Positions 1 to 9,021 of a stretch of DNA of 64,000 nucleotides are shown piece by piece. Origin of the DNA: Prevotella corporis DSM 18810 = JCM 8529 (GTDB lineage: Bacteria > Bacteroidota > Bacteroidia > Bacteroidales > Bacteroidaceae). Where the stretch lies: assembly GCF_000430525.1 (NCBI RefSeq), contig NZ_AUME01000001.1:160787-224786 (forward strand). The letters run 5' to 3'. The position numbers were made by a program, and so were the translations under genes. Position 1 is the stretch's first letter; every line of letters starts with the position of its first letter. A model generated the notes under the pieces. That model searched no databases, was not told where the DNA came from, and saw nothing but the letters and a program-made list of their open reading frames with translations.

Positions 1-1787
1 CGGTCAGTCCGGTCAAGGGAGTCTATAAGTGCTTTTCGTGTGGCGAAGCGGGCAACGTGGTGAACTTCATCATGAAGCATGAGCAGATGACTTATCCTGA
101 GGCGTTGCGCTGGATAGCACGGAAATACAACATCGAGGTGCAAGAACGCGAGCTGACGAGCGAGGAAAAACGGCTGGAAAATGAGCGCGAGTCGATGTTC
201 TTGGTGAACGAGTGGGCGTCAAAGTATTTTCAGGACATTCTCAAGAACCATGCCGATGGACAGGCAATCGGCTTGCAGTATTTCCGCAGTCGTGGCTTCC
301 GCGACGACATCATAGAGAAGTTTCAACTGGGTTTCTGTCTAACGGGTCGTCAAACGTTTTCCAATGCGGCGCTGCAGGCAGGTTACAAGAAGGAATTCCT
401 ACTGAAAACCGGACTCTGCTATGAGCGTGAGAATGGTGGTCTGATAGACCGCTTCAACGGTAGGGTTATCTTCCCTTGGATAAGCGTCAGCGGTAAGGTG
501 ACGGCTTTTGGCGGACGACTGCTTGACTCCAGGACAAAGGGTGTCAGTCAGAAATACGTCAATTCGCCCGATAGCGAGGTTTACCACAAGGAACGCGAGC
601 TATATGGCATCTTTCAGGCCAAGAAAGCCATCGCCAAGTTCGACCTTGTTTATATGGTTGAGGGCTATACCGATGTAGTGGCCATGCACCAATGCGGCAT
701 AGAAAATGTGGTGGCCAACAGCGGAACGGCGCTTTCGACCTACCAAATCAAGCTGCTAAGACGCTTCACTTCCAACATCGTGCTGCTTTATGATGGCGAT
801 GCGGCTGGCCAGCACGCAGCCTTGCGAGGTACGGACATGCTGCTCTCGGAGGGAATGAATGTGAAAGTGCTGCTGCTTCCTGATGGAAAAGACCCCGATG
901 AGATGGCAAAGAGCTATTCGGCGGAGGATTTCCGTAAATATATTGAGGACAACCAGACCGACTTTATCGTATTCAAAATTAATGTGTTGCTCCAAGGTGT
1001 CACCGACCCCGTGAAGAGGTCGGAGGCCATCAACTCCATCGTTAGGAGCATTGCGGTAATCAAAGATCCGATACTCCGCGACACCTATCTCCGTGAATGT
1101 GCCCACCGGACGGGAACAAAGGAAGAGACGCTGATTCTACAGATGAACCGTTACATCTACAACAACAAGGAACAGCAGCGGAAAGAAGAGCAGCGAAACG
1201 AGACAGAACAGCCGACACCAGAGCCTTTGCGACCGGCGACACCGATGCAGCAGGCTTCGAAGGTGGAGACGATGCTTGTTCAGGCCATCGTCCGCGACGG
1301 TGAGAAGATAATTATTCGTGATGTCCAAAACGAAGAGACAGGTGAGACAATCAATTTGAACGTCGCACAGTATATAGCCTATGACCTCGGACTCGACAAT
1401 CTCGTCTTTGCCAACCCGCTTTCGGTGCAGATTCTAACGGAGGCCGTTGAGCACAGCAACGACCCAGGCTTTAAGGCTGAGGAATATTTCACCCATCATC
1501 CTGACATCCATGTCTCGACTCTTGCCGTACGGTTGAGTGTCGAACAGTTCCAGCTCTCTGAGAGTCTGCAAGTCAGAGAGAGGGAAATTGAGCGAAAGGA
1601 TCGCATCATGCACCTCATTCTCGATTTCCGGATGGACTATGTTGAGCATCATCTCAAGGAACTACAGGTCAGGCTCTCGCAGGAAAAAGACATTGAAAAG
1701 ATGATGGAAGTCATGGGAGAAATCAAGAAAATGCAGAATATGCGCAATATATTGGCAAAGAAATTAGGCAATGATATAGTAGTATGA
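1..1787 (+). CDS. dnaG: DNA primase DnaG (5' end outside window)
   Basis: Synthesises RNA primers at the replication fork. The reading frame is open from base 3, so the gene begins before the window; about 594 residues are visible and roughly the first 35-40 are missing. The visible N-terminus is the second half of the CHC2 zinc finger (KCFSCG, bases 27-44), followed by the primase core. The Toprim domain shows EGYTDV from base 660 and the metal-binding DGD at 792-800. The C-terminal 150 residues are charged and helical, as expected for the helicase-interaction domain. An internal GTG at 57 would cut through the zinc finger and is not the start. The stop overlaps the next gene's ATG (ATGA), which suggests translational coupling. 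Confidence 0.97.
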   Translation, partial: VSPVKGVYKCFSCGEAGNVVNFIMKHEQMTYPEALRWIARKYNIEVQERELTSEEKRLENERESMFLVNEWASKYFQDILKNHADGQAIGLQYFRSRGFRDDIIEKFQLGFCLTGRQTFSNAALQAGYKKEFLLKTGLCYERENGGLIDRFNGRVIFPWISVSGKVTAFGGRLLDSRTKGVSQKYVNSPDSEVYHKERELYGIFQAKKAIAKFDLVYMVEGYTDVVAMHQCGIENVVANSGTALSTYQIKLLRRFTSNIVLLYDGDAAGQHAALRGTDMLLSEGMNVKVLLLPDGKDPDEMAKSYSAEDFRKYIEDNQTDFIVFKINVLLQGVTDPVKRSEAINSIVRSIAVIKDPILRDTYLRECAHRTGTKEETLILQMNRYIYNNKEQQRKEEQRNETEQPTPEPLRPATPMQQASKVETMLVQAIVRDGEKIIIRDVQNEETGETINLNVAQYIAYDLGLDNLVFANPLSVQILTEAVEHSNDPGFKAEEYFTHHPDIHVSTLAVRLSVEQFQLSESLQVREREIERKDRIMHLILDFRMDYVEHHLKELQVRLSQEKDIEKMMEVMGEIKKMQNMRNILAKKLGNDIVV

Positions 1788-3430
1788 TTGACAAAATCAG
1801 GAGTCTGTTCAGACATAAAATCCGGTTCTCTGATGCCAATTCAGCCAACAACCGACGATGGGTTGGCAAGGGACTGACGGCACTCAACTGCGAAGTCGAG
1901 TGGCGGAAGGACGGCGAAGAGGATGTGGCCCACTATGATTTTCAAAGTGGTCACTTCGGGATTCGTGTGCAGAAGAATACCCCCAACGTTCTCTTGTCGT
2001 TCCTTTTCATTGCCGAAGCTCCGATGCTGGAGATAAACAATGTGCGACAGTTGTGCAATCAATTCAATCTGAGTTCCGATGGACCACGTTTCGCCTATTC
2101 AATCAATGAGGAAAAGAATCTGATTAACGTCCATCTGTTCTATAATCTGTTGCTTGACGAGGACCGTGTGAGAGCTATCCTGTCGCGTGCCATGACTGAC
2201 CTTTTTGGTTGGCAGAACGTTTTCCTGCGGAAGCTGGGCGATTTGCTGAAAAATCAGTATCGACAGAACGACAATGACGTGGAATTGACTTCAAAACAGC
2301 TTGCACGCGAGCTGTTCTTGCTAAGCCAGCAAGAGCTCACCCATCGGAGCTCGCCCCTTGTATGGCGTCATAATGAGGTGCGGAAACTGACTCTGAAGCA
2401 GTGGATGGATACGGCTTGCGATCTTCATAGCTTTGTTCCGTCAGAGCTAACGATCATGACCGACAAAGTAGAGACGTTGAATGAACGCAAAATGATTGAG
2501 GATTTCGAATTCCATTCTTTGCTGATTGCTGACAAAGCGTTCAAGAGAAAGAGTGCAACGCTTAACCTCACATTCTTTTCACCTTCTGAACCAGACCGCA
2601 GAAGGTATGCCACTATCTTCGTTCAACAGGCCGAAGGCGAAGGCGATGCTCTCCGTTATAGGATAACTTCCACACTCATGCCGATGTCGGTAGATGCCAA
2701 CGGCGCTGACTCACACAAGCAAACGCAGCCGATGACAGTGTCAGCGCTTGTGGAATATGACTTACGAACCGACAAACAGCAATCCGATGAGTTCCGTTAC
2801 ATGTGGCAAGATGCAAAAGACAAGATTGAAAAAGGCGAGGTTGACTCCCTGAGTGACGAGCAAAGGCTGATTGCCAACACCGTGTTGCCTGATGTGGCGA
2901 AAAGTCTTTATCGAGGCAAGCAACTCTATTTGCAAGGTAGATACTACGAGGCTATTCTGCATTTGGAGAATGCTTTCTACTTTCTGCACGGCAGTTTCAA
3001 TGAGTTGTATGGCTCAGAGCAGGAGAATTACTTTGAGGTTTGTTACATGTTGGGCTTCTGTTACAATAGTTTGGGAAACTATCAACGAGCTTTCTATTAT
3101 CTGACGTTCACCATCGGCCTGAATCGGATCACCTTTACCGAAGAGTACATCAACTGTCTGGTCAACATGGGTGACTTCCGAGCATTGGCTTATATAAATA
3201 ACATCATCTCGGAACTGGAGAATGCCTATGGAAAGGGCGACGACGGCGATGCCCCGGAGCCACACATGCAGGCTTTTATCTCATTTCTCCAACGGCGAAA
3301 GGCCTATATCTATGTCGAACAGGGCAAGTTCGACGATGCCGAGGCGCTGCTGAAATCATTGCTTAACGACCCTTACAGCAGCGACTTCGCATTGAAAGAG
3401 CTGGCCTATCTTCAACGATTACGAACCTAA
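1784..3430 (+). CDS. TPR-containing protein of unknown function, coupled to dnaG
   Basis: A 548-residue protein with no signal peptide or membrane segment. I do not recognise the first 370 residues, which look like a mixed alpha/beta fold. The C-terminal 170 residues resemble tetratricopeptide helices: SLYRGKQLYLQGRYYEAILHL, then YMLGFCYNSLGNYQRAFYYL and KAYIYVEQGKFDDAEALLKS, with the usual G/Y/A spacing. The start ATG overlaps the dnaG stop by four bases, and the cardiolipin synthase follows 14 bases after the stop, so the three are probably one transcript. The tight coupling to primase is the only hint of function; a scaffold or chaperone role is speculation. Confidence 0.85.
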   Translation: MIDKIRSLFRHKIRFSDANSANNRRWVGKGLTALNCEVEWRKDGEEDVAHYDFQSGHFGIRVQKNTPNVLLSFLFIAEAPMLEINNVRQLCNQFNLSSDGPRFAYSINEEKNLINVHLFYNLLLDEDRVRAILSRAMTDLFGWQNVFLRKLGDLLKNQYRQNDNDVELTSKQLARELFLLSQQELTHRSSPLVWRHNEVRKLTLKQWMDTACDLHSFVPSELTIMTDKVETLNERKMIEDFEFHSLLIADKAFKRKSATLNLTFFSPSEPDRRRYATIFVQQAEGEGDALRYRITSTLMPMSVDANGADSHKQTQPMTVSALVEYDLRTDKQQSDEFRYMWQDAKDKIEKGEVDSLSDEQRLIANTVLPDVAKSLYRGKQLYLQGRYYEAILHLENAFYFLHGSFNELYGSEQENYFEVCYMLGFCYNSLGNYQRAFYYLTFTIGLNRITFTEEYINCLVNMGDFRALAYINNIISELENAYGKGDDGDAPEPHMQAFISFLQRRKAYIYVEQGKFDDAEALLKSLLNDPYSSDFALKELAYLQRLRT

Positions 3431-3444
3431 AACTGTAGAATGGC

Positions 3445-4866
3445 ATGATTTACGTTCATTGGATAGTCTTAGTTGCCTACACGGTTGTGGCCATTATCGC
3501 ACTGATTACCGTGTTGATGGAGAACCGTCAGCCCGCAAAGACTATGGCCTGGGCGTTAGTTTTGGTATTTATGCCCTTGGTGGGAATCGTGCTTTACTTC
3601 TTCTTTGGTCAGCATACGCGCAAGGAAAGGCACATCTGGCAGCGCAGTCTCGACCAATTGACAAAGCGGTCGATGCTCGAATTTGTCGAACAGAAGAACC
3701 TTCAGTTGCCTGAACGTCACCTGGAGTTGATAGATCTCTTTATGAATCAGAACTGGGCGCTGCCTTTTAAGGACAACGAAACTGAGGTTTTCGAGTCGGG
3801 TTATGAGTATTTTCCCTCTCTTCTCCAAGCGATAGCGAAGGCAAAGCACCACATTCACATCATCACCTACATCATAGATGACGATCCTTTGGGTAATCTC
3901 GTGGCCGATGCGCTCATCGACAGGGCTCGCGAAGGTGTCGAAGTGCGTTTTATCTATGATGATGTGGGGTCGTGGAAAACCAAGAACCGTTTCTTTGAGC
4001 GTATGCGTGAGGAGGGTATCGAGGTGCATCCGTTCATGCCTGTTAGGTTTCCGCTGTTCACAAGGAAAGTGAATTATCGCAATCACCGCAAGATTTGCGT
4101 CATCGATGGTCAGATTGGGTTCATCGGTGGGATGAATATTGCTCGTCGTTATGTGAGCAGTCACAAGCAAAAGCTCTGGCGCGACACGCATGTGAAGATT
4201 GTTGGCTCTGCGGTCTATGGCCTTCAGCGCTCGTTCCTTGTGGATTGGTTCTACGTTGTCCGCACACTGATAACCGACAGGAAGTACTATCCCAGCTCAA
4301 TTGTTAAGCCCAACAACTGTCTTGTTCAAGTTGTCACGAGCAGTCCGACGAGCCAATGGCCTGAGATAGAGCAGGGTTATATGAAGATACTTTTGAGTGC
4401 GAAGAAGTATGTCTTTATGGAGACACCTTATTTCCTGCCCACCGAGCCCATTATCTTTGCCATGCGGACGGCTGCCGTGTCAGGTGTTGACGTTCGTTTG
4501 ATGATTCCTTTGCGAACCGACACGAAGATTGTGGAGTGGGCTTCGCGCACTTATGTGATGGAAGCGGTGCGCGCTGGTGTCAAGGTGGTGCTCTATACAG
4601 CAGGCTTCAATCACTCAAAGCTCCTCGTCAGCGACGATTGCCTGTCGTCCATTGGTTCAAGCAATGTCGATTTCAGGAGTTTCGAGAACAATTTCGAGGC
4701 CAATGCATTCTTCTACGATGAGAAAATGGCTTTGAAGGTGAAAGGGATTTTCCTCAATGATGAGGCCAATAGTGTTCCATTGGAAGAGGTAAAGGACATT
4801 ACCCACCGTTCGTTCCTGCAGCGTTTGTGGGAGTCGGTGGTGCGATTGTTGAGCCCGTTGTTATAA
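3445..4866 (+). CDS. cls: Cardiolipin synthase (phospholipase D family)
   Basis: Condenses two phosphatidylglycerol molecules (or a related pair) into cardiolipin at the inner membrane. The 473 residues begin with two transmembrane helices (about 3-24 and 33-54, ending VGIVLYFFFGQ). Two PLD catalytic motifs follow: NHRKICVID with His near residue 214, and NHSKLLVSDD with His near residue 390. Length and layout match bacterial Cls. It is the third gene of the dnaG transcript. Its last six bases overlap the 3' end of the convergent rsmD, so there is no room for a separate terminator between them. Confidence 0.95.
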   Translation: MIYVHWIVLVAYTVVAIIALITVLMENRQPAKTMAWALVLVFMPLVGIVLYFFFGQHTRKERHIWQRSLDQLTKRSMLEFVEQKNLQLPERHLELIDLFMNQNWALPFKDNETEVFESGYEYFPSLLQAIAKAKHHIHIITYIIDDDPLGNLVADALIDRAREGVEVRFIYDDVGSWKTKNRFFERMREEGIEVHPFMPVRFPLFTRKVNYRNHRKICVIDGQIGFIGGMNIARRYVSSHKQKLWRDTHVKIVGSAVYGLQRSFLVDWFYVVRTLITDRKYYPSSIVKPNNCLVQVVTSSPTSQWPEIEQGYMKILLSAKKYVFMETPYFLPTEPIIFAMRTAAVSGVDVRLMIPLRTDTKIVEWASRTYVMEAVRAGVKVVLYTAGFNHSKLLVSDDCLSSIGSSNVDFRSFENNFEANAFFYDEKMALKVKGIFLNDEANSVPLEEVKDITHRSFLQRLWESVVRLLSPLL

Positions 4867-5427
4867 ATCGGTCAGTTCTCCGTTGTTGGTCGGTAAGGGT
4901 TGAAACAGCGAGAAGTTGACACTCCCATAGCTTCTGTGCTCCTTGAAGTTGGCATGGGTCGAGAAGTCATTCTGTTTGCCATGTTCAAACACGAATACGC
5001 CGTCAGCGTTCAGCAGGTCGTATTGGAAGATTAAATCAGGGATGGTTGCCAATTCGGGTAAAGCGTAGGGAGGATCGGCAAAGATAAGGTCGAACTTCTG
5101 ATGGCAGCTTTTCAGGAACCGGAAAACGTCGCCACGTATCAGAATGTCGTTTTCTGCTTTAATCTTCTTCAGGCATTCAGCTATAAAGTGTGCGTGGTCA
5201 CGGTCTTTCTCCACGCTCACCACCTCCTTGCATCCGCGCGAGAGCAATTCGAGTGTGATGCTTCCCGTACCGGCGAATAGGTCAACTGCTATTGTGTCCT
5301 CCAAGTCGATGTAACTGTTCAGCACATTGAAGATATTCTCTTTGGCGAAGTCAGTGGTTGGCCTTGCTTTGAACGTGTGAGGAATATCGAAACGCCTGCC
5401 TTTGTATAGTCCTGTTATGATTCTCAT
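4861..5427 (-). CDS. rsmD: 16S rRNA (guanine-N2)-methyltransferase RsmD
   Basis: Methylates G966 of 16S rRNA (E. coli numbering) using S-adenosylmethionine. The 188 residues contain the SAM-binding motif DLFAGTGS (49-56) and the catalytic N2-guanine motif DPPY (118-121), the hallmarks of RsmD. Length is typical. It lies nine bases downstream of the DUF3822 gene on the same strand, a pairing common in Bacteroidota, and its stop overlaps the convergent cls stop. Confidence 0.95.
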   Translation of the reverse strand: MRIITGLYKGRRFDIPHTFKARPTTDFAKENIFNVLNSYIDLEDTIAVDLFAGTGSITLELLSRGCKEVVSVEKDRDHAHFIAECLKKIKAENDILIRGDVFRFLKSCHQKFDLIFADPPYALPELATIPDLIFQYDLLNADGVFVFEHGKQNDFSTHANFKEHRSYGSVNFSLFQPLPTNNGELTDL

Positions 5428-5436
5428 GTTAGCTTT

Positions 5437-6249
5437 TTAACTCAAATACAATGCCTTCAGGTCGTAGGGGATGTCCTTTCGCTTGGCGAAGGAATTGTTG
5501 TTGAAGTCTATTTCTTGGTCGAGCAGATAGCAGCGTTGCAGGAACTTGTGCGCCTCCTCGTTGAGTTGTGTGCCGTTCGGGATGTTACCTGCAAGGTGAA
5601 GCTCGTCGCTTTCGGCATTCATGCCTATTTCTTTCCACGCATAAAGGATGAAATAGAGCATGTCGTTAATGCTCGATGCCTCGTAAGAGTTGCTGAAACG
5701 GAAGCGGTTCTGCTGAAAACTGAAAACCTCTAATTGCTTCTCATGATAATAAACAAACATTTTTCGTCGAGAGCCGGCTGAGGCACGGTGGTGCAGATGC
5801 GACCAGACGGCTTGCATCATCGGTTGTATTCTCACATCTTCAAAGTGGTCGTCAACCACCAGTCTCAGGTCTTTGTTGATGGTGAACACTGCCACGGCAT
5901 TAAGATCGGGCAACACACTCGTCACCACGTCGTCGCTCCGTCTCCATTTGAGTGTGTGTTTGTAGAGTGTCTCCACGTCCTGTTCTTGAAACTCGTCGGT
6001 CGGTACGAGCATAACGGGGTTGTCGATGAGAATCAACGTGCGTCTGAATCCGCTCTGTAGCAGTTCGGAACGGTTGAAAGCCTCGCGCAAATTGGCCGCT
6101 ATGGATATGCCGTTGTTCAGCTCATATTGCTCGTAGGCAATGTGTTCGTCCTGCTGTGGGTCGCCCACCGCGAACGAAAGGTGGTTGGCTGAGATGCGAA
6201 TTGTCAGTCGCAGCTTCTTGTCCGATGTTCTATGGTCGATTTTTTCCAT
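5437..6249 (-). CDS. DUF3822 family protein
   Basis: A cytoplasmic protein of about 270 residues matching the DUF3822 family, found in Bacteroidota next to rsmD. The fold is probably actin-like/ASKHA (weak inference from family descriptions); no catalytic motif is obvious. I place the start at the ATG of MEKIDHRT (6247-6249). A longer frame would need a TTG at 6258, which almost touches the promoter -7 box at 6266-6273. Function is unknown; the fixed position beside an rRNA methylase suggests a housekeeping role. Confidence 0.85.
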   Translation of the reverse strand: MEKIDHRTSDKKLRLTIRISANHLSFAVGDPQQDEHIAYEQYELNNGISIAANLREAFNRSELLQSGFRRTLILIDNPVMLVPTDEFQEQDVETLYKHTLKWRRSDDVVTSVLPDLNAVAVFTINKDLRLVVDDHFEDVRIQPMMQAVWSHLHHRASAGSRRKMFVYYHEKQLEVFSFQQNRFRFSNSYEASSINDMLYFILYAWKEIGMNAESDELHLAGNIPNGTQLNEEAHKFLQRCYLLDQEIDFNNNSFAKRKDIPYDLKALYLS

Positions 6250-6265
6250 AACTTGCAATATGCTG

Positions 6266-6273
6266 CAAACTTA
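6266..6273 (-). promoter_or_regulatory. -7 box of the DUF3822-rsmD promoter
   Basis: On the minus strand this reads TAAGTTTG, matching the Bacteroidota TAnnTTTG element. It sits 17 bases before the ATG at 6249, which supports that start. No clear TTTG -33 box is seen. Confidence 0.5.
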
Positions 6274-6341
6274 CATATTTTTTTCCGATTATGCGGTTTT
6301 CTGTCCCAAAAATATTGTTGGTATTCGGCTGCCAGCTGCGA

Positions 6342-6992
6342 TTAGTTCACCTTCTTCCCACGGTAGTAGGTGCGGAAAGTATCTTCGGCATACCCGTTTT
6401 GCAGCAGTTTGAAACTGTCGGGATTGGCTTGCTCCACGATTTTGCCCATATAGTAAACACGGAATGTGTTGGCCGCATATCCCTCGCCGAGGTAATGGAG
6501 TGCGTCGGGGTTGGCATTCTCCATGATTCGCCCCATGTAGTAGGCTCGGAACGTGTCGCACGCATATCCCCCTCCCAGCTCTTTGAACGAGTCGGGGTTG
6601 GCTTTCTCGACTATTCGCCCACGGAAGAGTACGGCGTTCGAGGTCACCATGTATCCGCTGCACCTGTAATCACCTCTGTCGTAATAGCTATCGTCATAGT
6701 CGGGGTGAGGCCACTGCGGCACTTTCAGCCGGAAGGTCAGCGGATCGACGAACTCCATTATCTCGCCACGGAAGTAAACGTTGTACCGGTCTTTGGCATA
6801 GCCGAATCCCAACTCGATGAACGTCGGCAAATCAACGTTCCCAAATGGCTCTCCACGATAAAAGGCGATACCGTTTTCGACAAAGTAATCGCCCTGTTGG
6901 CTTTGCGCCTTGACGATGGCCACCGAGCCTTGCAGCAATAAGCACACAAGCAGCGTGCGTAGGATGTTTCCAAGTGGTCTATGTGTCTTCAT
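6342..6992 (-). CDS. Exported DKNYY-repeat protein
   Basis: A 216-residue protein with a classical signal peptide (about 1-30, ending AIVKAQS). The mature part is a chain of repeats of the DKNYY type: YAKDRYNVYFRGEIMEFVDP, then YACDTFRAYYMGRIMENANP, YAANTFRVYYMGKIVEQANP and YAEDTFRTYYRGKKVN. At least four units spaced about 22-25 residues apart are clear. The family is probably a surface or periplasmic beta-structure; no enzyme function is known to me. The gene stands alone with its own promoter. Its start is 523 bases from the divergent helicase gene. Confidence 0.85.
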   Translation of the reverse strand: MKTHRPLGNILRTLLVCLLLQGSVAIVKAQSQQGDYFVENGIAFYRGEPFGNVDLPTFIELGFGYAKDRYNVYFRGEIMEFVDPLTFRLKVPQWPHPDYDDSYYDRGDYRCSGYMVTSNAVLFRGRIVEKANPDSFKELGGGYACDTFRAYYMGRIMENANPDALHYLGEGYAANTFRVYYMGKIVEQANPDSFKLLQNGYAEDTFRTYYRGKKVN

Positions 6993-7017
6993 CTTTCTTA
7001 AAATGATAGTTGTAGTG

Positions 7018-7025
7018 CAAACTTA
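7018..7025 (-). promoter_or_regulatory. -7 box of the DKNYY-protein promoter
   Basis: Minus strand reads TAAGTTTG (TAnnTTTG). A TTTG lies 22 bases further upstream (7048-7051), slightly long for the usual 19-20 base spacer. The 5' leader would be about 20 bases. Confidence 0.5.
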
Positions 7026-7205
7026 CATATATTTTTCCAAAGAGTTGCAAAACACTGTGTTCTTTTTATCAAAGTTTTGCAAACGTGTCTGGCACGTCAG
7101 TCTTATGGGCTTGGGGAGGGACGGCAAGAATCAGCCGATATTTCGACTATGGCAGTCGGGACGACATCGGTTGATTGTAAAGTATTTTCGCTGTCACTGC
7201 CCAAA

Positions 7206-7271
7206 ACTTCAGCTTTTGCCCGGTGATCGGTCACCTTTTGCCGCTCGAAAGCTGACCTATTGCAGTATGAA
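7206..7271 (+). repeat. 22-bp phased palindrome array, copy 1 (divergent gap)
   Basis: Three consecutive 22-bp units start at 7206, 7228 and 7250; a partial fourth starts at 7272. The cores are ACTTCAGCT, CGGTCACCT and AGCTGACCT, each followed by TTTTGC or TATTGC and ending GTGAT, TCGAA or ATGAA. Each core with its flanking arms is a near-palindrome. The array lies in the 523-bp gap between the divergent DKNYY and helicase genes. TTGTAAAG lies about 30 bp upstream (7174-7181). Apart from the two promoters I see nothing else in this gap. Confidence 0.8.
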
Positions 7272-7461
7272 AGGTGAGGAATGACTGTTGGAAAAATAAG
7301 ATATTGATTCATAGCACCTTACAGGATTTTTGCAAAAGACTGTTTTGTCAACATATTTTACCTTTCACTATAGTCGCTTGTCTTTTGCCCTTGACCGTCC
7401 ATTCCTTGGGAGGAATCACAACGACGCATTGCCGATTAGTTGCTGAAGATGCGACAATTTT

Positions 7462-7493
7462 TTTGTTCACCTCGAATAAATCACTTATCTTTG
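7462..7493 (+). promoter_or_regulatory. Promoter of the RecD-like helicase gene
   Basis: TTTG at 7462-7465, a 20-base spacer, then TATCTTTG at 7486-7493. This matches the Bacteroidota housekeeping-sigma consensus. Transcription would start near 7500, leaving a leader of about 16 bases before the ATG at 7516. Confidence 0.75.
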
Positions 7494-7515
7494 CAATTCC
7501 ATATTTTAGAAGTCG

Positions 7516-9021
7516 ATGATACAAGACGAACTGGTATATCAGATTTTACAGGAATTCCGCTTCACCCCCACCAACGATCAGGCCAATGCACTGCGTGTGT
7601 TTTCCGAGTTCATGACCGACAGGGATGAGCGTGCGGCGATGATTCTTCGTGGATGTGCTGGCACGGGCAAGACTTCGCTGGCCGGAGCCATGGTTAGGAC
7701 GCTCCGTCGGTTGAGCTTCAAGGTTGCGCTCCTTGCCCCGACGGGTCGTGCGGCCAAGGTGTTCTCCTTGAATTCCGGTTTCCCAGCCTCAACCATCCAT
7801 CGCCGCATCTACCGCGAGAAGGCCTTCAATGGCGCTGACGGACGGTTCAATCTCAATCAGAACATGTATCGCGATATGCTTTTCATGGTCGATGAGGCTT
7901 CGATGGTCAGTCTGTCGTCAGGCAATACGGCATTTGGCAGCGGATGTCTGCTCGACGACCTGATAGAATATGTTTACGGTGGCACTAATTGTCGTATGCT
8001 GCTCATCGGCGATAAAGCCCAGCTGCCGCCTGTTGGCGAGGAGGAGAGTCCAGCGTTGCGGTCCGATGTTCTCCGCTCTTACGGCCTACGGGTCTATGAG
8101 TGCGACTTGGATGAGGTGCTAAGGCAGGGGCAAGACTCTGGAATCCTTTGGAATGCGACGATGATACGCCGGATGATTACTCACGACGAGGCCACGCAGT
8201 TGCCACGGATCCGCCTCAGCGGTTTTGCCGATATTTCGGTAGTGCCGGGCGATGAGCTGATAGAGAGCCTTGCATCGAGTTTCTCGGCCGTGGGAGTGGA
8301 TGAGACAATGGTCATCACCCGTTCGAACAAGCGGGCTAATATCTTCAACCAAGGCATCAGAAACACGGTTCTGGGACGTGAGGAGGAACTGACGACGGGC
8401 GACTTGTTGATGGTGGTGAAGAACAAATACCTGACACCACGCAATCCCTCGACAAAGGAGGCGTCAGTAAAAAGTAAAGGCTTACAAGGCGATGCGCGGC
8501 AGTCAGCAAGCTCGAACCAACCACCTTTCGGGGGAATCGACGGAGGCTTCATTGCCAACGGTGACCGTGCCGTCGTGCGTCGTGTGCGCAATGTTCGTGA
8601 GCTTTATGGCTTCCGTTTTGCCGATGCTACCTTGGAGTTTCCCGATTATGACAAGACGGAGATAGATACGGTGGTCATCCTGGACACGTTGATGACAGAG
8701 GCACCAGCTTTGACACACCAACAGCACGAGCAGTTGTTCGACAATGTGGTGGCAGACTATGCTGACGTTCCGCTGAAAGCCGACCGCATGCGGCAGATTC
8801 GTGAGGACAAGTACTACAATGCTATGCAGATCAAGTTCGGATATGCCGTCACCTGTCACAAGGCGCAGGGCGGACAGTGGGCGAACATCTACCTCGATCA
8901 GGGCTATATGACCGATGAGATGCTCACTCCCGACTATATCCACTGGCTCTACACAGCTTTCACAAGGGCAACGGAACATCTTTACTTGGTGAACTGGCCG
9001 AGACAACAAATGGAAGAATGA
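7516..9021 (+). CDS. RecD-like superfamily 1 DNA helicase
   Basis: An ATP-dependent DNA helicase of the RecD2/UvrD-C type, about 501 residues. Visible motifs are Walker A GCAGTGKT (46-53), Walker B VDEAS (125-129), motif III GDKAQLPP (165-172), and the C-terminal TCHKAQGGQW (446-455) and YTAFTRA (479-485). It lacks the N-terminal extension of full RecD2, as in other short Bacteroidota homologues. An unusual Ser/Lys/Gly-rich insertion covers about residues 309-344, just before the FIANGD segment of the second helicase domain. The stop overlaps the SprT-like gene by four bases. A repair or replication-restart role is inferred from the family. Confidence 0.9.
   Translation: MIQDELVYQILQEFRFTPTNDQANALRVFSEFMTDRDERAAMILRGCAGTGKTSLAGAMVRTLRRLSFKVALLAPTGRAAKVFSLNSGFPASTIHRRIYREKAFNGADGRFNLNQNMYRDMLFMVDEASMVSLSSGNTAFGSGCLLDDLIEYVYGGTNCRMLLIGDKAQLPPVGEEESPALRSDVLRSYGLRVYECDLDEVLRQGQDSGILWNATMIRRMITHDEATQLPRIRLSGFADISVVPGDELIESLASSFSAVGVDETMVITRSNKRANIFNQGIRNTVLGREEELTTGDLLMVVKNKYLTPRNPSTKEASVKSKGLQGDARQSASSNQPPFGGIDGGFIANGDRAVVRRVRNVRELYGFRFADATLEFPDYDKTEIDTVVILDTLMTEAPALTHQQHEQLFDNVVADYADVPLKADRMRQIREDKYYNAMQIKFGYAVTCHKAQGGQWANIYLDQGYMTDEMLTPDYIHWLYTAFTRATEHLYLVNWPRQQMEE

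Noticed and set aside
3556..4191. A 211-residue open frame antisense to cls
   Set aside because: It shadows the real gene, with composition typical of antisense reading.
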